DNA of 64,000 bases from Hypholoma sublateritium FD-334 SS-4 (Eukaryota > Basidiomycota > Agaricomycetes > Agaricales > Strophariaceae), in the NCBI GenBank assembly GCA_000827495.1, contig KN817597.1, positions 51,061 to 115,060 on the forward strand, written 5' to 3'. Within the stretch, counting starts at the first letter, position 1. Each line of letters opens with the position of its first letter. The position numbers and the translations under genes were made by a program. The notes beneath the pieces are model-generated. The model made no database searches, had not been told where the DNA came from, and worked only from the letters and a program-made list of their open reading frames with translations. Positions 35,347 through 47,800 of this stretch are shown piece by piece.

Positions 35347-38305
35347 TTATAGCTCGTCGTGGCCCGTCGGCGCCCCCTCCTCAGCCAACGGCACCTGTCG
35401 TTCATCCGTCTCAACTTTAATAACGGGCTCCTGCGCATCCCCACCCTCGGCCTCAGCCTCAACAGGCTCCGCCGCCCCTGTTTCCTTCGCCGCCTCCGTC
35501 GCGACCGTCGACGTCGTCTTCGGCTTTTTCACCGCCTTCGGCACCTTACGCCTGTACAGCTTCTGCAGGTGCGTCTCGAGCACCTTCGCGCGCGCCTTCA
35601 TCTCCGTCGTCTCGATGACCGGGTCCTCGTTCGGCTTGACGCTTTTCTGCTTCTCCACCCATTCAACAAGCCACGTCTCGTGCTCCTTGAGCGTGCGCTC
35701 GAGCCCGTCGAGCTCGTCCGCTGTCCACTTCGACGGCAGGTCCGCAGCGGCCTCTGCGGTGAGGTTCTGCCGCGCGTCGTGCAGGAAGAGGCGCGTGCTC
35801 CAGTTCCACATCTGCGAGTTGTTCAACGCCTGCGGGAACGCCTCAATCTCCTGATAGCGGTGAATCACGGGGCGCTCGAGGGTTCTGCGAGGAAGGAAAG
35901 GGAGTGAGTAACAGCATCTCTTTGTATGGAGCGGTGTGAAAAGGCTCACTCTAGTGCGATGCGCTTATCGAGGAACTGCGATGTCTCTGCGAGGTCGCCT
36001 CTATCAGCGAGCCACGCGAAGCTTTCCTCAAGACGTTCGGCGATCTCCTTCCGCTCGCTGGCCTGGGAGCACTTCTTGAACGGCGTGTCCTTGTTGTCTT
36101 CGTTGAGCAAGTCGCGCAGTCTGTACAGGTAGCTTTCGAAGGTGTTGCGCGCCTCTTCGCGGCGGGTCTTGGCCGACTCTTCAGCGTCGATGGCGCGGAG
36201 CCTTGCAGTGACAATCAATCATGAGTACTTTATCCTAGGTCAAGTGCAGTATATTTTAATTACCTGCCGCGAGATTTACGCTTTTGGTCAACGGTCATAG
36301 GTGGTATCGTCGTGAATTTGTTTTCGATGGTCAGCGAAATGGTGTTTTCTATGGGGGCTTTCTTTTCGGGGGTAGCAGAGGCGGACGCAGCAGCCGTGGA
36401 AGACGACGCTGAAGCCGACGCAGACTCGGTATCCCGAGGAGGGGTATTCTCTGCCGACTCAGCTGTGGAATCGTCGCTTGACGAACTTCCTGCACCGAAA
36501 AGCCCCTTTAGCTTGCCTACAAGAAGAGAATAGTGAGTAATCGGGTACAAAACAAGCGCTCGCTGAGGATGTATTCACCAGTGAGACTCTCGTCCTTGAT
36601 CTCTCCAAATGCAACGGCGTCGGAAACGGACACGAAGCCGGACTCTGAGAGGGTGAGGGTGGCCTTGACCACTGGGTCGATGGCGCCACGTTCAGTCAGG
36701 TTGGCGATAGCCTCTGTGACACCGCCAAACTCTACCTCCATCATACGCGTTGGGAACCCGCTAATATTGGACAGTCAGAACAGGCGCATCTTGGGACTAG
36801 TCAAGGACTTACGGTGCGATGGTGTCCTTGTAGTCCAAGAAGATGGCGAAATCCTCTTTCCTCTTGAAAGTCAATACTTTCTTGGTGCCGACTTTGGAAC
36901 CCGCCGGGAAGATAGAGGTCGTAATGGACCGAGGGCGAGTGTTTGCCGTAGTTGGGGCAGCAAAGTAGGACACCTGGATCTCGTGAACCGAGATATCCGT
37001 AACCTTGATGTTCTTCGTCTTGAATTGTCTGGAGAGGCCGGCGCCGTGGAGGGCCGCACCAAGGACAGCTGCTTCGTCGGCGTTCACGTTGAGGGCAATT
37101 TTGTCGTCGCCAACAGCTGCCTTGACGGCGGCCTGTATCATGGGCGTCCGGGTGCTGCCTCCGGTGAGGATGACCGACGTCACATTTTCGATGGTAAGCC
37201 CGGCGTTCTTCAGCGCGTCCTGAATCGGCTTAGCGAACTCGCCCTTGAGCTCCTTGCACGTCTCTTCGAACTGCTCCCTAGTGACCTTGTATTTGAAGTC
37301 GATGTCCCAGGCCAGGCTCTCGATTTGCGCCGTCGCCTCGGTGTTTGCGCTGAGGATGGCCTTGACGCGCTGCGCCTCTTTCCAGAGTTTCGCCATGCCG
37401 CGCTTATCCTCGCGTACGTCACGGCCAGTCTTGGTGTTGAACGCGTTGACAAGGATGTCGCGCAGGCGCCTGTCGAGCTCGACGCCTCCCGTGGAGCGGT
37501 CGTACCCAACGCCCGCTACGGCGATGTGTGTCCCCGCTACGCCTGTCTTCGGGTCGTTGGCGGTTGTGAACGAAGCAATGGTGGCACGGATCCCCGAGGC
37601 GCCGGCGTCATAGACGATGTGGTACTCGGGCGTAGGGAAAGTGCGCGTCATGGCGTAATTCACGGCGACTGCCGTGCCGTCATTGATGAGTGCCAGCGTG
37701 CGGAGCCCCGATATTTCGATGGCGTCCGCGACGGCGTCGCGTTCGAATTGGGTGTAGTACGCCGGGACGGTGACGATTACGTCGGTGACCTTTTCGTTGG
37801 CAACGAGCTCTGCGAGGTGCTTGATGTATGCAAACTGCATGCCAACAAGCTCCTCGACGGCCCACTCAGTCCCCTCTGGCTGTTTGAGGATAACTGTTTT
37901 GCGTTCTGACTCTGCGACCTCGGGCGCTGCAACCTGTCCGTAGTAAGATACCACTGGCGCATCAAAGGGTGCTGCTTGCAAGAGTTTTAGGGATGAAAAG
38001 GTGTCTTGGGGGAACCGGGAGGCCTAGCAGTGATTGCGTAAGTACAGCAGGGCAGCCATATGCTCCTCCGGACATACCAAATTAAATGCATCCTGCCCGA
38101 AGAGCCTATCGCCCTTTTTCCAAGCAACGACCGAGCTGATCTTGCGCTTTGAGTCCTTATTCAAAAGCACATCGAAAGGCACGCCAGGTTTCATCAAGGA
38201 GGCCTTGATAAAGTCATTGCCGTAGTCGATCGCGAGCACCGACGCTTGAGCGAGCTGGGGAAGCCAGGTAAGAGCAGAGAGCGAGAGTAGTGTTGTTATT
38301 CGCAT
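35347..38305 (-). CDS. lhs1: ER Hsp70-like chaperone Lhs1/Grp170 (Hyou1)
   Basis: An ER-lumenal Hsp70-family chaperone that acts as nucleotide exchange factor for Kar2/BiP and helps translocation and folding. It has 887 residues from six exons on the minus strand: 38305-38078, 38023-36813, 36760-36579, 36516-36264, 36201-35950 and 35884-35347. A signal peptide (MRITTLLSLSALTWLPQLAQA) precedes SVLAIDYGNDFIKAS. ATPase-domain blocks include TVPAYYTQFERDAVADA, LALINDGTAVAVNYA, YDAGASGIRAT and ILTGGSTRTPMIQAA. A Ser/Ala/Glu-rich loop lies near residues 560-590, as in Grp170 proteins, and the protein ends in HDEL, the ER retrieval signal. Intron 1 (38077-38024) carries an in-frame TAG that splicing removes. 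It is convergent with malate dehydrogenase and lies downstream of Lon on the same strand. Confidence 0.95.
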
Positions 38306-38823
38306 AGTGATATTATAGATCTAAACGAGCATCGAGGAGGTGAGGGGAAACGCAGTGGATGGAAGAAAGCTGAACTAATTATTAGCAGCCGCGATCCGCC
38401 AACGGCCACGACTTGGACACGTCAATATCTGTAATCATGTGACCCTCTCCGCTGGCACTTGTCATTTCGAAGCTGTTCAAAGTTCAAACAAGTTTGAGGC
38501 CACGGCGTTCCGCCGACCATCAGTGGGCAAGGAATTTGGAACGATTTATGTATTATTTACAAGATTTTGATTAGTTACAGCCTAGGTGATACAAACTACG
38601 TAACGAAATGAATTACAATTGAAAGGGACGACCTTGAAGTGATTTTGAAGTTGGTTTGAAGCAAGAACTTAAGGACAAGAATGCGGGACACTCCACAGAT
38701 GCAAATGAATGTGCTGCCTAGAGAAAGGGACGGTCGGGCCTATTTGCTTGTCGGTCAGATGATGTTCAGCATCGACCGATATTGAAAAAAAAATACAAGA
38801 AATGAAACAAAGACATTGTCACA
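38306..38823. other. Intergenic between Lon and Lhs1
   Basis: 518 bp holding the 3' UTR of Lon and the promoter of Lhs1, both transcribed on the minus strand. No gene seen. No clear unfolded-protein-response element was recognised by eye. Confidence 0.5.
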
Positions 38824-41800
38824 TCACAGGCGGCTTTCGAGGAGCATTGTCTCCCGCCTCCACCCCAGCACGCCCTTTCCGAACGCTGCTTCGAGAGCCT
38901 CGCGCACGGTGCGCACGAAGACGAACTCCATCTCGTTCCGGATCTCCAACGCGACGTCATGCTCCACGTCCTTGCGGTTGGCCCACGGAAGGATTACTTT
39001 GGTTATCTGGGCGCGGTGGGCGCCGAGTACCTTCTCCTTTATCCCGCCAACCGGGGTGACGCGGCCCCTCAAGGTGATCTGGAAACGCGAGGTTTTAGTG
39101 GTGAAACCCAGTGCTGAGGCTTAGACGGACCTCTCCAGTCATGGCGATATTAGTCGGCACGCAAGCCCCAGTTAACAGGGATACAAACGCGCAAGTCTAA
39201 AATACAGCGGGCAACGTCAGATCTTTCCTAGAGACACTAACCATAACTCGGAGCCACTCACCATCGCAACTCCGGCACTCGGTCCATCCTTCTTCTGCGC
39301 ACCAGCGGGGAGATGAAGGTGGATGTCGATGGGCTCAGGGACCTTCAGCGGGTCTTCCGAGCGCGAGTTCGTGAGGTGCAGATCGTACGCATACATCTTG
39401 ACCCAGCTAAGCGCCAGCTCGCCGCTCTCCTTGATCACCTAGATCCAAACACCCATAAGCTTTGCAGAAATATGTATTAAAAAAACCAATGGCTCACGTC
39501 ACCCAGGCTTCCTGTCAGCTTAAGCCGGCCAGTACCCGGCAGCGCGATGGTCTCCACGGGCAGAATCCCGCCCTCGCCCTGCCCCATCACAACAAGGCCG
39601 TACACAACTCCGCGCCTTTCCTCCCTCTCCTTCTCCTCGCCGTCCCAGCGAGCAATCCCAAGGATCATCTCTAACTGGTGCTCCTCCACGAGCCGCTCGT
39701 ACCCCTTTGTCGACGGGCGCACTGCGACCTGCGCATCGGCCAGCGTCGGCATCGCGCCGTCGGTCTCCGCCGCGGTCACGTCGAGGTACTCGGCCCACTC
39801 GACCGCCTTGAACCGCACGACGCCGCCGATGGCGCGCTCGAGGCTGCGCACGCCGGCCTCGCGCGTGTACCGCGTGGCGATGTGCAGCAGGGCGGGCTCG
39901 GTGATGGTAATATGCGAGGCGTCGAGGCCATTGGCCTTGAGTTGCTTTGGGAGGAGGAAGCGGCGTGCAATGTGCATCTTCTCATCGTAGGTGTAACCTG
40001 AAAATAGCCCGGACATAAGTAAATGTAAAATCTGGAGATGGTTGACGTACCGCTTAGCTGGATGATTTCGCAGCGATCCAAGAGCGGTGCAGATATGGTT
40101 TCTAACGAGTTGGCTGTACAGATAAATAAGACTTGGCTAAGGTCTATGGGGACATTTATATAATGATCCTATATTCAAAATTCATAGATAGTCAGCTAAA
40201 TGCGCGATAATTATTGAAGAAAAACTAACATTGAAAGTGTGATTCTGTTCCGGATCCAGCACTTCTAACAGCGCAGCTCCAGGATCACCGTGGAAATTGC
40301 TCTGCCCAATTTTATCAATCTCATCTCTATGGAACGATATGGTCAATAACGTCGATCCAGGTCACGAGAATAACGTAGGCTTACAAAAGGATAACGGGAT
40401 CGTTGCGGCCAGCTTTCCTCAGAGCTTGTACGATCAGACCAGGTCCACTGGCAACGTATGTCCGTCTGTGTCCTCTAATCTCCGCTTCGTCACGCACACC
40501 GCCCAATGATATCCTCTGGAAAGGCCGATTGAGCGCCTTGGCCACCGATTGGCCGAGAGACGTCTTTCCCGTTCCCGGTGGCCCGACAAATCTACACAGG
40601 CAAAAGTAAATAAGGGGGATGAGAAACCATGCTGCGTGAATCAAACGCACAGCAGAATAGGGCCCTTGATATTCTTCTTATTTATGCGAGGAAGCGGGCG
40701 CCTGACCTGCGCAGACTTCGACGGGGGGGGCGGCGTCTGCTTATCGAAAGGAACGAGCGCAGTACTCTGCTCCTCGTTCTTCTGTGTCTCCCCTGTGGGA
40801 TTGGCTTTGATCTCCGTGCCCGCCGCCGAGGTCACAGCTACAGCCTCCACACGCTTCTGCTCTTCGAGGGTCTCACGCTCGGCGTTGAGCTCCTTCAGCC
40901 GTACCACGGCGAGGTACTCAATGAGGCGCTTCTTGATCTTCTCCAGACCGAAGTGATCAGCGTCCAGCTGCGTGCGCGCCGCGGTCAAAAAAGACCTATC
41001 CTTCAGGTGCGGGAGCCCGGCATCGTCCGTCGGGGAGGGAACCGAGTTAGGCCATGGGACGCTCGTGAGCCATTCGAGCTGCATATCTTGTTTGAGATTT
41101 TGCCCTGAGAGATCAATGGGATGGGACTCACGTAAGAACGGATAACGCCGTTCTCGACGCTCCCGGCGGGTATCCGCTTCAACCGCCTCCACTCGCGCAC
41201 GCCCATCTTTCGCTCCTCGGACCCAGGCTCCATCGCCTCGATCTTCTTCTTCAACTCAGCCATGTCGTCAGCTTCATGCTGCTCGTCGTCGTCCAGTTCG
41301 CTTGCGCCTCCATCACTCGCAGGCGGGCTACCTGGTGGCGAGGCACCTCCGTTCGAGCGCTGAAGGACATGCAGTTCGCGTTGAATGGCTGCGAGCTGCT
41401 GGCGGAGGAAAAACTCCTTCTGCTGCTTTGAGAGACTTTCGTCGACGGCGGTGGCAATCTTCTTGGAGACCTCGGAGATCGATGCTTGCTTGATGAATAT
41501 CTCAGCTGCGAGTTGCAGGCGGGCTTCTGCATCTGGGGTACCGAGGATAGCTGAAAGGGGGAAATCGCGTCAGTTCTATTATTAGAAATACGGGAATTTG
41601 TAAATCACAAGCGCAGGGTCAATGTCAAGCAAGACGTGCTAGAATATTCGGTGATGGGATGCATTGGACGGCTGGAGCGCCCCCACATGAAGGGCTGCGA
41701 AAATGGGACGTTCGTGGGTGGAAAAGGGAACGAGGGAGTGGCGCAATGCGTCACACACGCTCATGTGGAAGGTTCAAGGAACACCCACCAAGTTTATCAT

Positions 41801-42383
41801 TGTATTCGCCGTTAACACTCCCGATGAGAACGTCCGTCATCCAAGGCGTCCGCGCGTCAGCAATTTCGTTTAGCATGCTCGCTATCTTGTTGTATCCATC
41901 CTTGCGGGTCTGCTGCACGGAGTCCTTCGCCAGACGATCGAGGAGCCGAAGCGCAGTCTGCTTGAACTTCTCAACCGTCTCCGGAGACGGCACTTTCTCG
42001 TTAGGGGGGTATTCAACGTCTTGCGTGGGCAACTGCAGCAGATCCTCGCCAGTAAGCTTCTTCTTTGACATGTGGATGAGGCGGACCCGTGTGAGACCGT
42101 GCAGCGAGACCAGATATGGCTGCCGAGGGTTCCGCGCAGGTGGTTTGACCAGACGCAACACCCGCGCTGCAGTACCCCATTCCGAAAGCGTAGGCTCAAC
42201 GCTCGGAGATGCAGTCGAGTTCGTTATTGGAATTGCAGCCACAATGGGGAGTGCCTCCGATTCCTCTATCAGCGAAAGCAGCATCTCTCCTATCTCTTTT
42301 GAGACAGGCATGGTGAATCGAGATGCTGGCAGCAGGATGAGCGGATGCGGCAGCGCGAGGACTGGAAGCTTGGAGGTAGCCAT
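38824..42383 (-). CDS. Lon protease, peroxisomal type
   Basis: An ATP-dependent AAA+ serine protease that degrades damaged or unassembled proteins. It has 953 residues from ten minus-strand exons: 42383-41789, 41550-41132, 41078-40651, 40591-40385, 40326-40230, 40168-40051, 39997-39498, 39438-39262, 39196-39131 and 39078-38824. The N-terminal LON domain starts at [20 protein letters not shown] with no presequence. Walker A is GPPGTGKT (484-491); Walker B is ILLDEID (Asp551-Glu552). The catalytic Ser842 lies in [11 protein letters not shown] and Lys883 in GGIKEK. The C-terminus is SRL, a type 1 peroxisome-targeting signal. Lack of a mitochondrial presequence plus SRL points to the peroxisomal Lon2/Pln1 class. 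The first intron is long (238 nt). A Pro/Ala-rich linker ([13 protein letters not shown]) lies in the N-terminal half. Confidence 0.94.
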
Positions 42384-43571
42384 GAGAGATGGAGGGGAAC
42401 GACTGAGTTGGCTAGGGATAATAAGGACCAAGCTGAACGAAGTTGGGGTGAGGTGAGAGGGGTGTACACGTGATATGACCTCGGTAATTAGTTTGCTTCC
42501 GCGAATCCGAGATAGGTTGCTTGGCACCTCCTTACCTCCGTCTTATTTATGTCTCCGTCTTATTTATGTGCACGGGTACGGCTATGGAACGACGCGCAAG
42601 CTGCTCACAGGGCCCCTTCTTTCGCGACTGGCAGGTTATTCAAGGCATATATAACACTGTGACCAAACTGGAGCCTCTGGAAATGTATAGTATGGACATT
42701 GACTATGCACAAGGTATGTACGCTGCTATCGCGTCGGTATCGTATGCCACTTGGAGGTACCGGTTTACTAGTTTTTCATTGCGGCCTTCGGGCAACGTCA
42801 AAGCATGAAGCTCGTTGATTCGCCGTCCAAATATCTCCCAGGCTCTTTGGTCATATGCGACTCGAACAAATTCATGTGTCCTTGCGGGCAGTGCCAATGG
42901 TTTATAAACGTCTGGCTGGCTGGGCTTCTAGACCGTCGCATTGCGTTTTGCTCGCAGCTGGTTTGCCCGATATTTATTATGTTACGAAAGCCCAACAGCA
43001 TCATACCAGATGCGATTGTCTCGATGCGTCCTCATGATCATGGCTTGACATCATTGTCCTTCTTGCGCGCCGACGTAGATAAGCTTTGCTTGAGTCTGGA
43101 CGACGATGCAAAAGGAACAAATTCGGAGTAAGTACGTGCGAGTAATTTTTTCGGTAACTGTAACCTTCAATTATTGATCTCTGTGCAGATTCACGAGAAC
43201 TTGTTTCACCGCCTATCCTTGATCCTCGAGGTGGACACGGTCAGTACCCTCAACTTCTAAAGCCAATTTGCTTCAATCAGTCAAAGAGCAATGTGTGTTG
43301 ATAATATGTTACCAATCGATTCAATCTCCAGATTTAGGAAACACCTTCCGAGGTAGATAGCAAACTTTAGGACTCCCTCAGTCTCCTCCCTGAATTTTGG
43401 CCGATCTAAGATACGGCTCTTCAACCTGCCAACCATATTGCTATCTCCCATCTCCCCGGGGCTACATGCTATGACCAGAGTCATGAGAAACTTTTGAGAA
43501 GAGCTTGAGAAGAGCACCCCACCATTTATGATGCCTATTTGACGCCAGTGTCATAATCTCAATAACTGGAT
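42384..43571. other. Intergenic with one possible orphan exon
   Basis: Mostly non-coding. On the minus strand 42897-42706 reads as a protein-like frame (THEFVRVAYDQRAWEIFG, then NEKLVNRYLQVAYDTDAIAA), but no neighbouring exon, start or family could be found. It may be a relic of the gene whose remnant follows at 43.6-44.1 kb. Confidence 0.35.
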
Positions 43572-44052
43572 TTAGAGTGGTCGTTTATACCATAATCCTC
43601 GGCTACCCCGTGAGTTGTCTTTGCCGCCAAAACCTTGGTGAATCAACTTGTCGCCCTCGATTAGCTGATATTCACGTATTTCGCCGCATTGAGGGGTTTT
43701 ACAGCCATGCACAACATGGTCATCCTTGACATGTTTGGGTTTCCAAGGTCTGAGAACATGACAGCTACTACACTGCATAGGCACTGGGTGACCAAGCGGA
43801 CGAATGACGACATGCGACCAAAAGTACAATGTTGCAACGGGGTCTTCATCGGCGTTCGTTGGTAAGAGTTTTTTCTTTTGGAACAACACGACGCTGGTAT
43901 GAGAGCCGAGGGACTCGTGATTGTGGAGGAGGGCTTCAATGCTTGGCCGCAAACGGATAAACCGTTGGACAAAGTACTCCATGAGAAATTTATCAGCAAA
44001 GACGGTCTGAAACTGGGGTTGTGTGAAGGCTATGATGTCCTTGAAGATTTCG
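43572..44052 (-). pseudogene. Cys-rich protein remnant, unidentified family
   Basis: A minus-strand frame of about 159 codons follows a possible acceptor (TCTGCAG). It reads EIFKDIIAFTQPQFQTVFAD, then MEYFVQRFIRLRPSIEALL, then MQCSSCHVLRPWKPKHVKDD...CKTPQCGE and ends WYKRPL. The C-x2-C...C-x4-C arrangement suggests a zinc ribbon. I recall repeated unknown proteins of this shape in mushroom genomes, possibly transposon-borne, but cannot name the family. No intact upstream gene could be assembled, so I call it a remnant; an undetected 5' part remains possible. Confidence 0.45.
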
Positions 44053-44893
44053 CTGCAGATGCAAATAATAAATCAATCACCACGGACAAATAGAAACGAA
44101 ACAAATTCCTACTTCGCATAAAAATTCTTCAGCCTAGTGAGTGCATCGGGCTGCGTGACGGCTACACCGGAGGTCAAGAGAACCAAAAGGTTGTCGCGGC
44201 TATTTTCAAAAGGTTTCCAAAGCGGCCACCAAACATGTAGTCAAAACCCTACAATGACATATGCAAAGAGCGATGAATATCTTGCGAACAAGCAGAAATT
44301 TCGACCGAGCCACTTTTTTGATCCCATTACCTCTAAACTTTGACACGCGTTTTTTAGACCTTGCAAAAATGTCGCCCCGACTCCTAGTTGAGCATTGTGG
44401 GCTCTAGTGCCCGACGCGCAATGATGATCTCGCGCTCTCGCTGCCCACGAAATTCGACGAAGTCAATAATTCCCGCGCCCTCTGCCGCTGCGTTCACAAC
44501 AATGTTCACGCCATTTTACACTGCTCTACTTACACACATTATTTTTAACAATAGACGCGCATCGACGATCGGCAGACCGCCAATCATCATGATTCTGTGA
44601 AATTGAGCATAAAGGAGTGGAGGTTGGAGATACAGAGAGAAACGGGAAATCGTGAATTCCAATGATATAGAAAACAGAGGTTGCAATGCGCGCATAAAAA
44701 CCGAAGACCGAGAGTGGGTAGATAAGTAGACGGGGCAGAAACACAACATCATATATAGGCCCGGGGCGCCAATAAGGTGTGGAAGAAAACCGGGGGAGAG
44801 GATGGAATTAAAGGGGGAGAAAAAAAGAGGAATGATAAAGAGATCCCAATAGATACTAGCACGCCTGAAACCACCGCCAGCGCGCGCTCATGC
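44053..44893. other. Intergenic, no gene seen
   Basis: AT-richer spacer with no convincing frame. It should contain the 3' end of the large minus-strand gene that stops at 44894. Confidence 0.5.
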
Positions 44894-47800
44894 TCACGCG
44901 CGCAGCCGCCAGCCGTCGCCCTTGCGGCTGACCCGCCCGACGCCGCCGAAGCCCTCACGCACGACGAGCCACAGCCCTGTGCTGCACACCATGTCTTTGA
45001 TCTCCTCGGCGGACAGCGTCAGCCCGCTGTACGGCTCGCGCGGCTCGTCTTCGTACACCCCGTTGGCAGAGGGAAAGCCTTTGCGCCGCACGACGCCCAT
45101 CCGCTCGACCTCCACGTCCGGCAGCGGGAATGGCACCTTGAGCATCGCGACGACCTTTGGGTGGTGCGGCGTCGGCGAGAGCGTGCCCACCTTGATGCGC
45201 ACCACCTGCGGCGGTCCGCTCAGGTCAACGGCTGCAAAAGGAGAAAGGATCATTAGACATTGAAATGTGCAAGAAGGGTAGCAAAATACCTGCAGCGAAG
45301 CTCTTCCGCATCTTGAGCGTGCACACCCACGGCGTCTCCGAGTCCTCGGGGTCGCTCTCGTCGCCGTCGTCGACCGTCGCCTCGCGCCGCAACCGCCGCC
45401 CAGCGAGCGAGCCGTCGCCCTCCTCCGACGCAGTCGCCGTGCTGAAGCTCGCCCCGCTCATCCGCTTCGCCCGTCGCTCCTCCGCGCGTGTGCGGTCAAC
45501 CACATTCCCACTGCGCTCCCGCTCCTTGTTCCACACGCTCCCGTCGTCGCTCTCGCCCCCATCGCCCGCTGTGTCCGACCGCCGCCCGCGGCGACTGCGC
45601 TTCGTGCCCTTCCCGCCGCGGCCCTCCTTCCCCCGCGCACGCTTCCACTCAAAGCGCACCTCGACGCCGCCGTACGCGAATGCGCCCGAACCTTCCTGCG
45701 CGTGTCCCCCACCGGTGCCCATCGGCGGAGGCTGCAGCTGCTTCGCACCCCTCGCACCGAAGAAGCCCGCGTCGCCGCCCGCGCCCGCGCGGCGCTTCAG
45801 CCAGCGGCGCACGAGCCACACGTACATCAGCGCGCGCTGCCCCACGAGCAGGCTGTCGGACGCCTCGCCGCCGCCGCGTGGGCTGAGCGCCGCGAACGGC
45901 GACGCGAGGCCACCTGCGCCCGACGGCGCCACGGGCGGCGCGGACGACACGAACGTCGGCTGGATGCCCAGGATCGGCGGGCGCAGCTGCAGCTGCTGCT
46001 GCTTGAGGCTCGAGAGCTCCTCGCGCGCCTGCGACTGCGTCAGCATCAGCGGGTACGTGCCCGGCGCGCCCTCGCCGCTGTTGCTGCCGCCGCCACCGCC
46101 GTCGGTGCCCAGGCTCAACTGGCTGCGGCTGCTGCGCGACATGCTCGGGTTCGGGCTTGCATCGCGCCGGAACGGACTCCGGTCGCGCGTCTGCATCGGC
46201 GTCGTCTCGCGCTCCCCGTCGCTGCCTGACGGCGTCCCGCCGAGGCTCCCGTGCACGACGGCGGACAGGCGGTTCTTGTTGTTACGCAGCGTCGCCTTGA
46301 ACGGCATTGTGATCGCGGAGGTCAGGCTCGCATTGCGCGTGTGCGACTTCTCCTTCGCAGGCGCGACGGTGAGCGTTGGGGAGAGGACACTGTCGTAGTC
46401 CCCGCCGCGGGGCGTCAAAAGCTGCGTCGGCGTTGTCTGCTGCGAGGTCGACGACATGGGCGACGTCGGCGGCTGAAGGAGGGGGAGCGGGGGCGGTGGC
46501 GTCCCTCGTCCATTGCGCTTTTCACTGTCCTTATCGCGCGCAAATATCTTGTTCGCGACGGGCGCTGGGTGCAGCGAGAAGGCGCCGAATGACGCGTTGT
46601 CCGAGTTCGAGCCGCCGGCGGGGGGTGTGGCGCCAGAGGTGTTCTTTTTGAACAGCTTATTGAATATATTACGCTTAGGCGGATTGAAGTTTGGTGCTGG
46701 GGCTGATTGTTCAGTGACGTGTGTATGGACACCGGTGGGTTCGACTGGGGCTTGAATAACAGGCTGGGTTGCCCTATTCAACGTCCGCAAGTTAGGGTTT
46801 GAGTGCGAGTGCAGTGACGCCGCCGATGACGTCGCCGACACGTTCCCATTTGGCTGCAGGAACGTGCCGCCTACGCGCGCAGACATGATGCTCCCCCGCG
46901 TGCTCACGTTGGCGAGGACCGCGCCCATCTCGTCGACGCTGATACGCAGGCTCTCCCGGTGCGCATCTTTTTCCTTGTCTTTCTCGCCCCACACCTCCAC
47001 CGGCTCGAGGAGCGCGAGATCAATTAGCTCGATGCCACGTTTCTGGAATTTGGCAATCTTCGCATCCGTCCCCGCGTCAACGATGACGTTGGTGAGCACG
47101 TTATGTGCCTGCAGATTATAAAGGGGTATGATCGTGCGCCGGGTAGTGCTTGACGCGCTGCTGGACGCAACCGAGGTGAAGGAAGAGGTCGACGCGGAGT
47201 AGCTGTTTGTCGTCGAGGCGTTGGAGCGTCCCGAGCTGGTACGCGCTAGCGATGCCCCATCAGAGCTACTCCGGGTAGACGTCGCTGAGGTCGGGGTAGT
47301 CGCGACATCGGTTGTCGAGCTCGTCACGACTCCGCTTGGGGGTTTGGCGTTTGGAGGCACGAGTTGGACTTGCAAGTTGAGCGGGTGGTTGGATTTTGAT
47401 GGAGGCGGGCGGACAAAAATAAACGTCTGCAGAATGGTCAGCGTCAACGGAAAGACATATAAAAATAGAATAGCAAGCAGCGAGCAGGCAGAGTGAAAGA
47501 TAGGCTGTCACATGAATGGCTACGAGTGGAGACGCGGTCGTCGGAATGATGACGGTGAAGTGAGGTCGGTACAGTGGTGTTGTTCCGCTTTCGCCGCTCG
47601 TCCATCGCTCTCCGCACTCTACCACATAGGGAATGTGGTCGAGCGTACTGGCCGGAATGTCGGGCGCATCTTCGGAAGAACTGGAAGCGCTTCGCGTAGC
47701 AGGATTATGATAGTAAGGATCGGATTCCTGGCGCGTGTGACGACACATCGAATCATCGTCTGGATATTTGGGGCGTAATTAGATTTGCGACCGCTTCGGA

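Noticed and set aside
36533..37909. 458-codon + strand frame antisense to Lhs1
   Set aside because: It is a mirror of a high-GC, well-identified gene on the other strand, has no domain signature and crosses real splice sites.
45265..46398. 377-codon + strand frame antisense to the 888-residue protein
   Set aside because: Ser/Arg/Pro-rich composition shadow of the low-complexity gene on the minus strand; no independent motif or intron support.
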